Below, piece by piece: positions 1 through 12,000 of a stretch of DNA of 64,000 nt. The DNA comes from Takakia lepidozioides. Its lineage: Eukaryota > Streptophyta > Takakiopsida > Takakiales > Takakiaceae. Within the stretch, counting starts at the first letter, position 1, and every line of letters starts with the position of its first letter. The stretch lies in NCBI GenBank assembly GCA_030704615.1, contig CM060731.1, positions 41,852,001 through 41,916,000 on the forward strand. The letters are read 5' to 3'. The position numbers and the translations under genes were made by a program. Below the pieces are notes generated by a model. It did not search any database. It saw only the letters and a list, made by a program, of their open reading frames with translations, and was not told where the DNA came from.

Positions 1-433
1 TGCTTCGGACCTGCACATCAAGGGCATCAATAAAACTACAGAAGGTAATGTCCCATAAATGAGCCTCGTAGCAAGAGGAGGCTTTACTAGTAAAAGTGAC
101 ATTGCTCTACTAAAAAATCTGGTCAAGAAGCAGACAATTACAACTAGCAAATTTAAAACAAATAGGAAAAGAAGAGACCCAAAAATGAAGAAAGAAACCA
201 AAAGAAGCAATGACAAAAAAAAAATGGATACAACGAAAACAATGACCTTAGGTTTCTCATAAACTGGGAATTGCAGTATAGATGATTGCGTCTCACCGAT
301 CCAAGGACCAAGCAGAAAAACAAGATGTATGGTAGTGACAGAGCCACCATCACTTTCCTACCGAGTGCATGTAAGCCCAACGGCCTAACGATACAAGAAT
401 GCGCGACAAATCCTTAAAAACAAAATGAGGGAG
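1..433. other. Left flank of the retrotransposon, no gene seen
   Basis: This stretch is A-rich and has only short reading frames without recognisable similarity. It is the host sequence into which the large LTR element inserted. The pre-insertion site would join position 438 to 13448. Confidence 0.6.
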
Positions 434-438
434 GAATG
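434..438. repeat. Target-site duplication, left copy (GAATG)
   Basis: GAATG directly precedes the first TG of the 5' LTR and is repeated exactly after the last CA of the 3' LTR. This 5-bp length is normal for Gypsy integrases and fixes both element ends. Confidence 0.9.
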
Positions 439-1347
439 TGTTAGAGGACTGTAGGGGACTTAGACACTTATACGGGATCTGTAGGGTACCCTTAATTTTT
501 GCACAGACTGAGACCAACAGGAGCCTTAGGGGTGACAGCAGCGCACTGTAGAGGGGGGTACACAGTCGTACACAGCCCGTCACAGTCGTCACACACAGGT
601 CACACCCACACAGCCAACACAGCCCGTCACAGCACAGCCCACACCGTCACAGTCGTCACAGCCCACACAGCCACAGCCCGTCACACACATCAGTCACACA
701 GTTTCACACAGCCAGTCACAGCTTGACACAGCTGTCACGATCATAGGGAACGAAGAGTAGGACAGGGAACGACTGTGGGGAACAACACCTGCGAAGGGAA
801 CATGTTAGTTCACAGACGACGGTTAGAAGGGGTTAGAACGCGGATAGGAGATAAAGGGAAAAACGGGGAATGAGGGGGATCATTTCGGAGGAGGACTTCT
901 TAGTCAGGCTGGAGCGGGGATCGGAAGAGATGGAGAGCACGGTGAAGGAGGAAAGAGGATTAGTAGATGCTTGTTATATGCAAAGCTGTAGTGATATTGT
1001 AGAGCAGATTAGAGACACAATGGCTTCGGCCTGATACCTGATAAATCATAATCTGATACTTACGATACAATCACACTGTGTAGAGAGATCTGAGTGAAGC
1101 TGTGGATTGAATGGATGAGTGAAGGAAACCGATAGATTGATGAAGCAAACTGATACTTAATTATCAATGGTAAGGTAGCTAAGATGAATGCAAAAGGGAA
1201 ACAAATAGGAAACACCCCCATGATACACTCTAGCTGTAGGTATGACTGATTGTTCTGCGCGGGCTGAGTACTTAGAGATTTCCAACTCTTCTATCTTGGA
1301 GTTTCCGCCTCGGATAGCGAAGGGATGGGTGAGTAAAAGCCGCGACA
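439..1347 (+). repeat. 5' LTR
   Basis: This 909-bp direct repeat matches 12476-13442. It begins TGTTAGAGGACTG and ends AGCCGCGACA. A CACAGCC-type tandem array lies at about 563-735. Compared with the 3' LTR, the differences I could align are almost all 1-2 base insertions or deletions, plus a shorter tandem array. Confidence 0.92.
563..735 (+). repeat. CACAGCC-type tandem array inside the 5' LTR
   Basis: The array consists of irregular iterations of gtCACAGCCcacaCAGCC with gtcgtCACAG variants. The matching array in the 3' LTR (about 12596-12830) is longer, so copy number differs between the two LTRs of one element. Confidence 0.85.
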
Positions 1348-1348
1348 T

Positions 1349-2854
1349 TTGGCGACCATACTGGGGCTGGGACATGAACAACCAGATGTGACAGGCATCT
1401 GGTGGGATCATGGTGGTTGGACCATTAAAGAATTTGAAGTGAATCAAATTCCCTGTGGAACGAAGGAAGAAAGATTGTCCAAACAATTCTTTCAAAGGTT
1501 CTTGGAATTGCCAGACGGTTGTAAAGAAAATATTCTTAAACGAGTGCATGATGCTGATCCAGAATGGGGTCTGGAGAAAGGAGTGATAAAGATTTATCAG
1601 GTAGCCTGTAGAGGAAGAGCACGTTGGTTACCAACATTGGTTATGTGATAGCATTGCTATCCATTAAACGAGTAGAGTTTGAAGGCTGGGAAGAAAGAAA
1701 GGTGAATGTTTATACTCATATGCATGAAGAGCTTGTACTGGTAAAGAATTGGATTCCAAGGATTTTGTGGATCAAACTCACACCAAGAACAGCTTTTCAG
1801 ACTTGTTTGCCATATGTTATATGGTAACGGAGACTTCAAGTATAGCCAAGGGTGCATTGAAGCTTGAAAGAAACCCAGGCATATACGAGAGATATTACAG
1901 AAGAGAGTTTTGGTTATTGCCACATTAAAAAGAAATGAAAGACATGGGACATGAGTGATGAAAGAGAAGCTAGACGACAGAGATATTCAGCAAAAGAGAA
2001 AGCTATCTGAAAGCTAATTATCCATATCTTTGGGAGAGAGGAATAGACATAGGGGAATCATCTGGACCTCTCACACCATCAAGATCAAAGAGTGCATCAC
2101 CTATACCGGAAGAACTAGAGTTGGATGCCACTCCTTCTGTTTCTTTGCAAGAAAGATTAAGGGAATTGGTACAGGAAGAAGATCAATCACGAGGTGAAAG
2201 ATCTGAGGTACATCCTTGGATAAAAGACTTGACAGAAATCTTTGATAAGAGTTGGCATGGAACACCAAAAGCAGGAACTCCAGTTTCTGAAGCAGAAGAT
2301 GAAGAAGGAGAAGAGGATGTGGCAGAGCCAACGGAGAGTTCAGACTCCAACACCATTACAGTTGAGTTACATGAGTGAAGAAGAAACCCAAGGGCAGAAC
2401 TTGGAGGATGAAAACAGAGAGAAGAAATTTAGAAGAGGAAGAATATGAAGAAGTAGACCCAACAGCTGAGGTTGAGACTACAACCAGGACATCCCAACCC
2501 GTTGGACCTGGATCAAGTGGAGCACTTGGATCACAGGCCAACGAAGGTGTCGGCTCAGGGGGATCAGGCGGGCTGCCTGGATCTGGCTCTGGGGGGACAG
2601 GGAGTGTGGGAAGTAGTGCAACTGAAGCTGGGAATACTGTGAATATCGTGGGGCCAGAAGCAAGGAGTGCTCAAGGGCCACCACTTGGTGGAAGATCCAC
2701 CACAAAAACAACAGGTCCAGAAGGACCAGCACCAGCAAGGGTGCCAGCACCTGTCAGTGGGCAGAAGGTAGGGCCACAGATGGCGTTACAACCAACACGG
2801 GCAAAACCACCCTTTCCAATATTCAGGAAAAGGGGATCCCGATGTACACATTAG
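1349..2854 (+). CDS. Pre-capsid coding region of the Tat element, function unknown
   Basis: Coding-like sequence runs from the primer-binding site to the capsid in several overlapping frames (1349-1648, 1624-1827, 2121-2378, 2375-2854). The first part has an ATG at 1349 and a mixed globular composition including TGIWWDHGGW. The later part is acidic and then rich in Gly, Ser and Pro (about 2500-2760). It probably is the N-terminal extension of gag or a separate leader reading frame, broken by indels. No domain is recognised. Tat/Ogre elements are known to carry extra reading frames, but homology to those is not established here. Confidence 0.5.
1350..1367 (+). promoter_or_regulatory. Primer-binding site, probably tRNA-Arg type
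   Basis: TGGCGACCATACTGGGGC lies two bases after the 5' LTR. It starts with the TGG expected from a tRNA CCA tail and resembles the TGGCGACTCC-type site of Ogre/Tat elements, which prime from tRNA-Arg. The tRNA assignment is by resemblance and was not computed. Confidence 0.7.
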
Positions 2855-2867
2855 CCAATTTGAGCAC

Positions 2868-4126
2868 ATGTGTATAGTGAACAATGAGAATGGCGATGAT
2901 GCCAAGATGAGACTGTTTCCTTGTTCACTTATCAAGAAAGCAAGTGAATGGTATGCAAGATTCCCTGATAATCATTTCCTAACCTGGAATGGCTTGAATA
3001 CAGCATTTCGAAATAGGTTCAGGACAAGTAAAACTGAGGATGAAGTGTATGGAAGTTTACAACAGCTGAAGCAGAAGAAGCATGAAACTGTTGAAGAGTA
3101 TATGGAGAAGATGGAATTGATGATGAAAAAGCTGGCTGCAGTACCAGCGCCCGGTTTACAGAAGACTTGGTTTGTGAGTGGACTAAGACCAGAGTTGCAA
3201 AAGAAAGTGGATATGTTACCCCATAATACAGTGGAGAGGCATTTGAAACTGCGAACAGAATTGAGCAATTGGGAATGCTCAGGAGAGAGAAAAAAGAAGA
3301 TGAGGACTCTGAGGATGAGTCAGATGAAGAAGAAGAGCAAGAACTAAAAAGAAAGAGTAAGAGAAAGGAGAAGTTGAAGAGGGATAACTATGAAAAAAAA
3401 TTGGAAGAAATTGAAGAAGTATGCCACAGAGGCTGCAACACATTGGAGGAAGGGTGTATGGTGTGCAAAGTGCCAGAATGAAGGCCATACCACCACAGAA
3501 TGCCACATGAAGGAGAAACACTGTACTATCTGTAAAATGGATAACCATTCTACTGAGAATTGTTACTACAACAGAAGGACAGCTGCAAGAGAACCTAGGC
3601 AAGTAAGGGTGCATCAGGTGCAGCCCCAGCCAAGAAGAAACAATGATCAGGACCACTGGTAGGTCTGGTGGTTATAACAATGGCATGGAAGGGAGAGGTA
3701 ATTCAAGGGAATTACCAAGGAAATTCCAGAGGCAACTATCAGGGTAATCCAAGGGGGAATTACCAGCCCGGGAATCAGGATTATAGAAATAATCCAAGAA
3801 CAGACCAAGGGCGAGGACCCAATGGTGAAGAGCTATGTTACTATTGTAATCAGCCAGGACATCGCAAGGCAGCCTGTTCATTCTGGATAAGACACCAGAA
3901 TGAGATGAGAGCTCCTGTGAATGAGGGCCCAGTGGTGGCAGCTCACATGGTTAGGCCATGTGTTGTACCAGAAGTAAGTACAATGATAGTAACAAGAAGT
4001 AAAGCCAAACTAATACCTCCAGTAGAAGAGGAAGAAGATGAGACTGGAGTGGCAATGATATGCCTGAAGATGAAGAGACTTGGAAAGATGAGAAGGAACT
4101 GCACAAGGAAGTGGCAGATACTATAA
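2868..4126 (+). CDS. gag: gag: capsid and three CCHC zinc knuckles (frameshifted)
   Basis: The capsid block (2868-3347) has the retrotransposon gag signature: ASEWYARFPDN, a TWNGLNTAFRNRF segment, a YMEKMELMMKKL helix and a FVSGLRPELQKKV segment. A highly charged Glu/Lys linker follows (about 3280-3420). Three CX2CX4HX4C knuckles follow: CAKCQNEGHTTTEC and CTICKMDNHSTENC in the frame of 3390-3662, and CYYCNQPGHRKAAC in the frame of 3668-4126. An NYQGN repeat lies between the second and third. The product would package element RNA in virus-like particles. Frame changes near 3270-3400 and 3665 break the frame. Confidence 0.85.
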
Positions 4127-4229
4127 GGGAAATGCAAAAGAGTACTGATATTCCTGTGGCAGATTCCTCTGATTCGGATGGAGAAAAAGAAGGGAGTGAG
4201 GAAGAAAGGAAAAAAAAAAAGATGCAGAC

Positions 4230-4978
4230 ATGCAAAGTAATGAAGAGACTTTGGCTGCAGTAATATGTCAGACCAAAGCAGAAATTACCATTGGACAGCT
4301 ATTAGCTGTGGCACCTTATTGTAGGCACAGGCTGTATCAGGCAATCAATCGAATTGCCCAAGAGACAGGAAACACAGACCTGAACAGCAAGGTGACCAGT
4401 TATAATGTGAAGCCGGAAGGGCGAGAACCAGTCATGGACTTTGATGATTCTATGCCAGTAATCCAATTGAGAATTGGAAGCACAGAAACTAACTGATGTA
4501 CTGATAGATGGTGGTTCTGGAGTAAATATCATGACAGACCAATTAAGGAAGAAGCTTGGTCTAAGTAACATGAAACCAGCCCCATTTACAGTAACAATGG
4601 CAGATCAAAGAAGTGTACAGCCATTGGGATTTAATAAGAGGAGTTAAGATACAGATACAGAAAATGATCTTTATGATCACAGTAACTGTATTAAAAATGG
4701 ATGAAGTCATGGAGGCTTACTCCTTATTATTGGGACGTCCGTGGCTGAAACAGGCCAGGGTATTCCATGACTGGAATTCTCAGTTACTAACGTGCATAAT
4801 GGGATACACGAGATACAAATTACCACAAAGAAATCTAGTAGATTACCTGCTACAAGAAGACCTCGAGGAGTCAGAGAGTATGACTGGAGAGGAGGACTGG
4901 ATGAGGAGCAGGAAGCTACCCTATTTGCTGCACACCCAGAGTGGGAGCAGGTTGCAGAGATGCGGCTGGAAAGCCTAA
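4230..4978 (+). CDS. pol: aspartic protease region (frameshifted)
   Basis: The codons around 4498-4540 read VLIDGGSGVNIM, a retropepsin active-site variant of D-S/T-G with the order D-G-G-S. A LGRPWLKQARVFHDW segment follows near 4730-4780, the usual C-terminal part of a Gypsy protease. The frame changes at about 4496 and 4610. The enzyme would cleave the gag-pol polyprotein. The preceding 4060-4260 is acidic linker with a short poly-A run at 4210-4220, a possible slippage site or error position. Confidence 0.7.
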
Positions 4979-4979
4979 G

Positions 4980-6035
4980 TTGTTTGAGAGGTATCTGCTG
5001 TGGTGTAGTGACAGCAACACCAACTGAAGAGGAAACCAGCATTTACCCATCACATTTCTATGAAGAAGAGAAGGGAGAAATAGAAATCCTAGAAGAACCA
5101 GCCACTGTGAGCTTACAGGATGAAGTGGTGACTGGTTGGACAATCACAGCTGATGAGCAGGTGAGAGAAGTAAATGTGGGAACTCAGGAGGAACCGAGGA
5201 TGGTGAAAGTAGGAGCTGATTTGGAGCCGGAATTCTTCGAAGAAGCTAAAAGCTTGTTCATCAAATACAGAGATGTATTTGCTTGGAGCTATGAGGATCT
5301 AAAAGGGATACCACCTGAAGTCTGTCAGCATAAGATTGAACTGGAACCAGGGTCAGTACCAATCAAGCAGGCGAGGTATAGAATGAATCCCAACTACGCA
5401 CAGAAGGTTGGAGAAGAGATAAAGAAGTTGGCTGAGGCTAAGTTTATATACCCAATAGAGTATACAACTGGTTGTCACCCATTGTTATAGTTCCCAAGAA
5501 GAATGGCAAACTAAGAGTATGTGTGAACTATAAGAAGCTGAATGCTTGTACGAAGAAAGATCCTTTCCCTTTGCCATTCACAGAAGCAGTATTAGACACT
5601 GTGGCAGGCCATGAGATGTACTCATTCATGGATGGCTTCAGTGGTTATAATCAAGTGCAAGTGGCAGAAGAAGACCAAGGGAAAACAGCTTTCATCACAG
5701 ACTGGGGGGCTTATGCATACAAAGTCATGCCCTTTGGACTTTGTAATGCACCAGCGACCTTTCAGAGAGTGATAAGTGAATCTTTTCATGAGTATCTGGA
5801 TGATTTCATGCAGGTATTCTTGGATGATTTCAGTGTGTACAGCTCTAAGAGTGAGCACTTGCATAAATTGGAGTTATGTTTGGCCAGATGCAGGATGAGA
5901 GGTCTGGGCCTGAATCCAGAGAAGTGTACTTTCTGTGTGAACTCAGGGGTGCTTCTGGGACACATTGTGTGTAAGAAGGGACTCCTTGTGGATCCCAGGA
6001 AGACAGAGTCCATTAAAGCTCTCCACCACCAGTGA
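4980..6035 (+). CDS. pol: reverse transcriptase (one frame break)
   Basis: The fingers begin near 5270 (FAWSYEDLKGIPPEV). The frame is lost at about 5475-5490 and resumes with IVIVPKKNGKLRVCVNYKKL. The palm carries FMDGFSGYNQV (first catalytic Asp), MPFGLCNAPATFQR and VFLDDFSVYS, in which FLDD is the metal-binding box equivalent to YxDD. LLGHIVCKKGLLVDP closes the domain. The KKDPFPLPF and DGFSGYNQ segments are those of non-chromoviral Tat-type elements. Its role is synthesis of element cDNA. Confidence 0.9.
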
Positions 6036-6650
6036 ATGTTAAAAGTTAGGAGATTCCTTGGGCAAACCAGTTATTACAGAAGATTTGTCAAAAGGTATGC
6101 ACAAATAGCAGCACCATTGAGCAAGCTTCTGAAGAAAGATGCAGTGTTTGCCTGGACAGCTGAATGTCAACAGGCGTTTGAGGAACTTACACTGTCAGTA
6201 ACAACAACTACACCTGTGCTGATTAACCCTCACTGGCATGTAGTATTCATGTTCACTGCGATGCATCAGGAGAAGCGTTGGGAGCGGTGTTAGCCCAGAA
6301 TGTTACAGGGAATATAGATTCACCTGTGTACTATGCTAGCCGGTTGATGAACAGTGCTGAGAGGAACTATAGCACAACGGAAAGAGAAGCATTGGCAATG
6401 ATTTATGCAGTCAAGAAATTCAGGCATTACCTATTGGGAAGAAAGTTTATGTTTTATGTGGATCACCAGGCTCTGATATATCTGGTGAACAAACCTTTGA
6501 TAAGTGGAAGGATAGCGAGGTGGTTAATAATCTTGCATGAGTTTGAGTTCGAGGTTATTTACAAGCCTGGGCCGTTTGCATCTTGTGGCAGATCATTTGT
6601 CACGACTAACAACAGGAGAGGCCGCCACAGGAGTGGACGATCAGTTACCT
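6036..6650 (+). CDS. pol: thumb and RNase H (one frame break)
   Basis: Sequence 6036-6293 encodes the connection (RRFLGQTSYYRRFVKRYAQIAAPL). A frame change near 6280 leads into GAVLAQNV, YYASRLMNSAERNYSTTERE and YVDHQALIYL, the standard Ty3 RNase H segments, with the Glu of TERE and the Asp of DHQAL present. The first catalytic Asp, expected just before GAVLAQ, falls at the frame break. The enzyme degrades the RNA strand during reverse transcription. Confidence 0.85.
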
Positions 6651-8207
6651 GATGCGAGTTTATTTGTAATGGAGGTGCAAGGAAGTGCAGATGAATGGTT
6701 AGATTGGCAGTGGCCAATCAGATACTACCTTGCTCATGGTCAGTGCCCACCTAGTTATGGTAAGGAGCAGAGGAAGAGAATTGCTATCAAAGCTTTACCT
6801 TATACTATGGTAGGAAGCAGAATGTATAAGTTAGGACCTGATGGAGTACTAAAACGATGCTTGTACCACCATGAAGTAAATAAAGTCTTGGAGGAAGTTC
6901 ATAAAGGAGTGGCTGGAGGTCATTTTGGAGAAGAGACTACCAGTAGAAAGATACTACTCGCAGGATACTGGTGGCCTACTTTGTTCAAAGATGTACACGA
7001 GTATTGTCAGAAGTGTGATGAATGTCAGAGGCTAGGACCTTTGCAGAGATGGAAGGATGGCCTTGCATCCTACAATGCCTACGGAACCATTTCAGAAATG
7101 GGGACTAGACTTTGTTGGACCAATTAATCCACCATCCAAGAATACACGAAACAGGTACATAATTACAGCCACTGATTATACTACAAAGTGGGTGGAAGCT
7201 AAAGCTTTGAGGGACAACACAGCCAAGTCCACAGCAAGGTTCCTGTACGAGAACATACTTACACGATTTGGCTGTCCCTTAGAATTTATCAGTGATCAAG
7301 GAAGTCACTTCATGAATGAGACCATTGAGTTGTTGACTAAAGAGTTTATGATTGTGCATAGAAAGAGTACAACATATTACCCACAGGGTAATGGGCAGGC
7401 AGAGGCTACCAACAAAATACTATGTACTATCTTGGCTAAGATAGTCAATGCAAACAGAACGGATTGGGATACAAAGCTGCTGACAGCTTTGTGGTCATAC
7501 AGGACTTCATATAAAGTCACCACTAAGTATACACCATTCCAATTAGTTTATGGTATGGAAGCCTTACTTCCAGTGGAATTCCTGTTACCTACCATGAGAA
7601 CGGAGTGGGGAAAAAGAATGGAATTGCAAGACTCCATCAAGGTCAGGAAACATGAATTATACCATGTGTGGAAGAAGTACGTGCTGATGCAGCTGATAAT
7701 ATGACCAGAATTCAGATGAAGCGAAAGGAACAGTTTGATGAAGGCAAGTTAAAGACTTTTAAGACGGGGGATTTGGTTCTATGGTTGCAGAAGAAGAAAG
7801 GAAAGATTCAAGCTTCTAAGCTTAAATCACCATGGAAAGGACCTTATGTCATACAAAAGATGTATGATAACAACACCGCCATGTTACAAACCATTAACAA
7901 AGAAATGCTGGGAAGAGTCAATGCAAATAAGTTGAAGGGGTACAGTGGTATCCATGACAAACCCCTGCAGCATGATTTGCATGTTGAACCGCAAGAGCAG
8001 TCACGGGCTGCACCAGTGTTACGAACGGAGTATGGAACACTTGTCGCTAGGCCCAGCATATATGACCAGGGTGGGCAAAACAAACGTGACACAGCCATGC
8101 AACACAGCCTATCACAGCCCCAGCACGGCGCCAACCTACCACAGCGTGTCACAGCCTATCACAGCTTACCACAGTGCATCACAGCCTATCACAGTAACAC
8201 AGTATGA
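6650..8207 (+). CDS. pol: integrase (two frame breaks)
   Basis: The HHCC zinc domain is at about 6890-7040 (H in EEVHKGVAGGH, then CQKCDECQR). The catalytic core in the frame of 7057-7704 has the D of GLDFVGPI, the D of ISDQGSHF and the E of GNGQAEATNK, a complete DDE triad, followed by YRTSYKVTTKYTPFQLVYG. After a frame change near 7680 the C-terminal domain reads GDLVLWLQKKKGKIQASKL and WKGPYVIQKMYDN. No chromodomain follows. The last codons run into the CACAGCC-type repeat. Confidence 0.9.
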
Positions 8208-8236
8208 CACAGCCTGTCACAGCTCAACACAGCCTA
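8089..8236 (+). repeat. CACAGCC-type array at the 3' end of pol
   Basis: Iterations of ycaCAGCCtatCACAGC run through the integrase stop region. It is the same motif family as in the LTRs of this element and the large array at 22188-23135. Confidence 0.8.
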
Positions 8237-8239
8237 CTA

Positions 8240-9020
8240 AAGTTACACGATCCATAGAATCAGTGACAAGTGGACACATAATAACTTCAGGAAAATGGAT
8301 GACGGAAGAGAAAAAACGAAATTACTTTAAAAATAGACACGTGGAGGTCAGGGCGCGACACACAGCAGAGAATGAAGTGCAAGGACAGGTGTCAAAAAGA
8401 AAGAGGACAAGAACGGCCGTCAAAAGGGATGAAAGGCGGGCCCATTAATGATACGGAAAAAGGGAAACGGAACGAACGGCAAGTACAGAAAAGCCGAATT
8501 CTTGTCACATGTGTGATCCTAGTGGACTATCCAACAGGGAAAGTCCACTAAAGAAGATAAAATTTAAAATCCAGTCACAGCGGATACAGCCAATAGAAAA
8601 CCAGAGAAAGGATCAAGAAAATGGAGGGAAATTGAGCGCAAGAGGCGGCGTCGTTCTGAGTAACGGGCGTCTCGACAGGACAGGCCATAAATGCTATAAC
8701 TTGGAAACTATGGAGGAACTAACAGACTATACGCTCGCAATATTACTTACGCAGTGGCATAGACACGAAAGGAAGAGCAGAGCTTTTCTGAGCAATGCTT
8801 GCAAGCCCCGCAGGCTTACAAGAAATTACCCATAGCTTTCTGCGGCAACCATACGTTTATGCTTTGTGCACTACAGGCATTCCTGCAGTTGTTACAGCCA
8901 AAGCAGTTGTGAGTCTAAAATGAAGAGAGTGAGAGGAATGGAGGAAATCAGGGTGAAGAGCACCACAATTCTGCAGAAACAAACGATGGCTACCCCACAG
9001 GCGATAAGATACTGGAGGAG
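8240..9020 (+). other. Spacer between pol and the 3' coding region
   Basis: There are only short frames without similarity. One is 8509-8835 and an ATG-led frame begins near 8940 but stops quickly. It could hold a leader or splice signals for the 3' coding region; none is certain. Confidence 0.4.
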
Positions 9021-9026
9021 CTGAGA

Positions 9027-12000
9027 TTGGAAGGATTGCAAAGCCTAGATTGGACACTACACCATAGACAGTACATGTTACAATTTTTGCAGAACTTTGA
9101 GCCAAGGACAGGAACAACAACGGTGAAGGGAGTTGAATTAATGATTACTCCCTATACCTCCAGCAATTGTTTCGATTGCCAGCAGGTCAGGTGCATGTGG
9201 AGGAACACAGGGCAAGACTGCAAATAGGGGACTTATTCCAAGAAGGGAGTTTCTTTAAAACTCAGGGTTATGCTTGTACCAAAGCTGTGTACCCAGGGTT
9301 AAAAGAGATAGGCCAGGTATTGAACGTTCTGATTGCCCTGAACCAACAATATTTGAGCAGATCCTTCACAGAGGAAATACTCAAAGGCCTGAAGGGACAA
9401 GAGGTACAATGGGCGGACATAATGTACAACGCACTAGTAGAGGAGATGAAAAGATTACAAGGTACTACCGCAAAGTCTCCTATCATAGTGTCTGGCCCAA
9501 TCATTGCTCAAATAATCCTTAATTCTGGCATACTTAATGCACAAGAAAGGAAAGGAAATGGGAGTGTTTGAGCCAGAACAACTGCAATGGAAGAGCAAGG
9601 CTCTTCACACAGTGAGGGTGGACTAGCAGCACAACCCGAGACTAAGAGGCAGAGAAGGGGAAAGACTGTAGTGGCGGATCCACTGGCTTCACGGATTCCG
9701 CATGATAATGTTTCCCAAGCTCATGGCCAGGAAGGGGCACAGCAGCACAGAAAATGCTATTACTGGAAGCAGGACCTTCAGAGAGGGAGGAGGAAGTTAC
9801 TTCTGCAACACAACACAGCCACTTGAACGACTTGTCACAAGGTCACAAGTTATCCATGCAGCTCAACCCGAAATAATTGATTTGGAAAGTGAAGGGATAG
9901 ATATTCCAACTACAGAACAGATAGTGGCAGAAATAGAGAAAGGGGACCTTCTCTATGAATATTCTGGTCTGGTCAAGGAGACAGAAATCCCAGAGGTGCA
10001 ACAGTTGCCCAAGGGAAATCCTGAGGTGCATATAATACACACACCTGTGTCGGAGGTACCACAGGCGGAAGGTCATGACACTGTAGCACCGGTGATAGAT
10101 GAAGTAGTTCAGGAAGAAAATCCGGTGGGACAATGGCCTGAATGGTTAGTGAGACATCATACTGTTGAAGATCAGGAGGAAAGCAGCAACCTCACCATGA
10201 TGACCCTCAACAGGCAATGCTGATGAGTTCCATAGGCAGGACACTTAATTTGTTGGGGACTTATGTCAAATCCCATGTTCCAATTACCCAATTGACAGCC
10301 TTGAAAGAGGAACTCAGGAAGGAGTTTGAGGCTCGACTTGCCACTGAGTGTGCAAACAAGGTCGATGAAGAGGTCACTCTCAAGATGAAGCAGGACTTGG
10401 GAATACAGAAATGGCTTTGCAATTGGCCAAGCAACAAATTGAGGCAGGCCTCGCGCAAGACCAGTTGCACGAAGCACATAAGCAACAGCTATACCAAATG
10501 CAGGTGCAGCATGAAAGCAAGTTGCAAGAACTGAATGCACTACATACGGAGTTGCAGACAGTGCATAACAGGATGGCGATACAATGTGCTATTTACAACT
10601 ATGCTTGACCAATCTACAAAAGAAATAAACAGTCAAGCGGAAAAATGTACGAAGGCAGAAGAAGAGAATGTTGAGCAAATGAAGCTCATTGTCGATATGA
10701 AGAATACAATCTGTCGCAATGAAGATACTTTCAAGCAATACAGGCAGATGGAAGCTGATCAAGAGAAACACATCGTGGAGTTGCAACAAACCATGTGGCC
10801 AATAGAAATGAAATCGCGGTCAGTAACAAGGCTTGGAAGGAAGCCAATAATCTACTTGCTGCCTATGCGCAATTGGTTGAGCCACAGGCGAAGCGCATGG
10901 AGGCTTTACAACAGCAGTTGGAATTGTACAAGCTAAGAGAGGAGCAAACTCTCAGGGGAACCACAAGCAGCTTGGTGGATAACAGCCTTATGCAGGTCTG
11001 GTTAGCACAAGGGCCAGTAGAGGGCAAAAGCCCACGGAAGCTCACCCAAAGCGAGATGAATGAGCTCAGACTGCAGGTGCAGAACATTGCCACAACTACT
11101 ATAGACAATGTCTATAGTAGGATAGCAGAGTTACAAGAGGATGTAGACGGACTCCAGACTCAAGTGGAAGACCTCACTTCAAACATCGACCAAAGAGTCT
11201 ATATCCCTCAGGAACAGCTAATGGCTTCTTATTTGCAAGCCAGAACTCTGGCTTTTCAGTCTTCACAGGAGGTGCAGGAGATGCCAATGATACAGGAGCC
11301 AGTTACCACCACCACCACAACAGGTCATGTACCAGTAGCTGAACCTGTGGTTACTACAACCACACCACAGCCACCACAGCCGGAGGTATGGGGCAATGCC
11401 GCTTTTAACCCACCTAAAACTCCAGCTGCAAGGGAGTACAGCAGGGCTATGCTTATGCCCTTCAACCAAATTCCCATCATGTTGGATTTGGCTTGGAAAG
11501 AATTTAGTCCTCCGCAGTCATTCGCACATTACTACCAAATCATGCGTTTGGCTGCCAGTGGCAACTAGGACTAAAGTTCTTCCAAACAATCGACATATTG
11601 AAGATCATCACTTTGCACAATACTGGCACGAGGCAGGTACCATGTTGAGGGAATTGGTTGCTTTCCAGGTTGTACATGGACTCATTTATACCAAGACCAA
11701 GGAGATAGCAAGTATTGTCATGGGGTGCGGGCTATACTACGCTGCTTGTTTTCTGGTACGTTACCACATTGAGCAACAAAAGATGCAAACACGCTTTCAA
11801 AGTTATTCCAGTGGAGATCATTGGGTATTACCTTCGGTGCCACCTCATATGTACCTATATGACCCAAAAGTTATGATGCAAAGGATTCTCAAATTCGTTC
11901 ATGGTTTCAAGCAGCCTGCAACCATTTGTCAACACAGAAATTCGGACTTGATGACATTTTCTATAAGGGACATGTGGCATGGAAGTACTTGCACGCTGCA

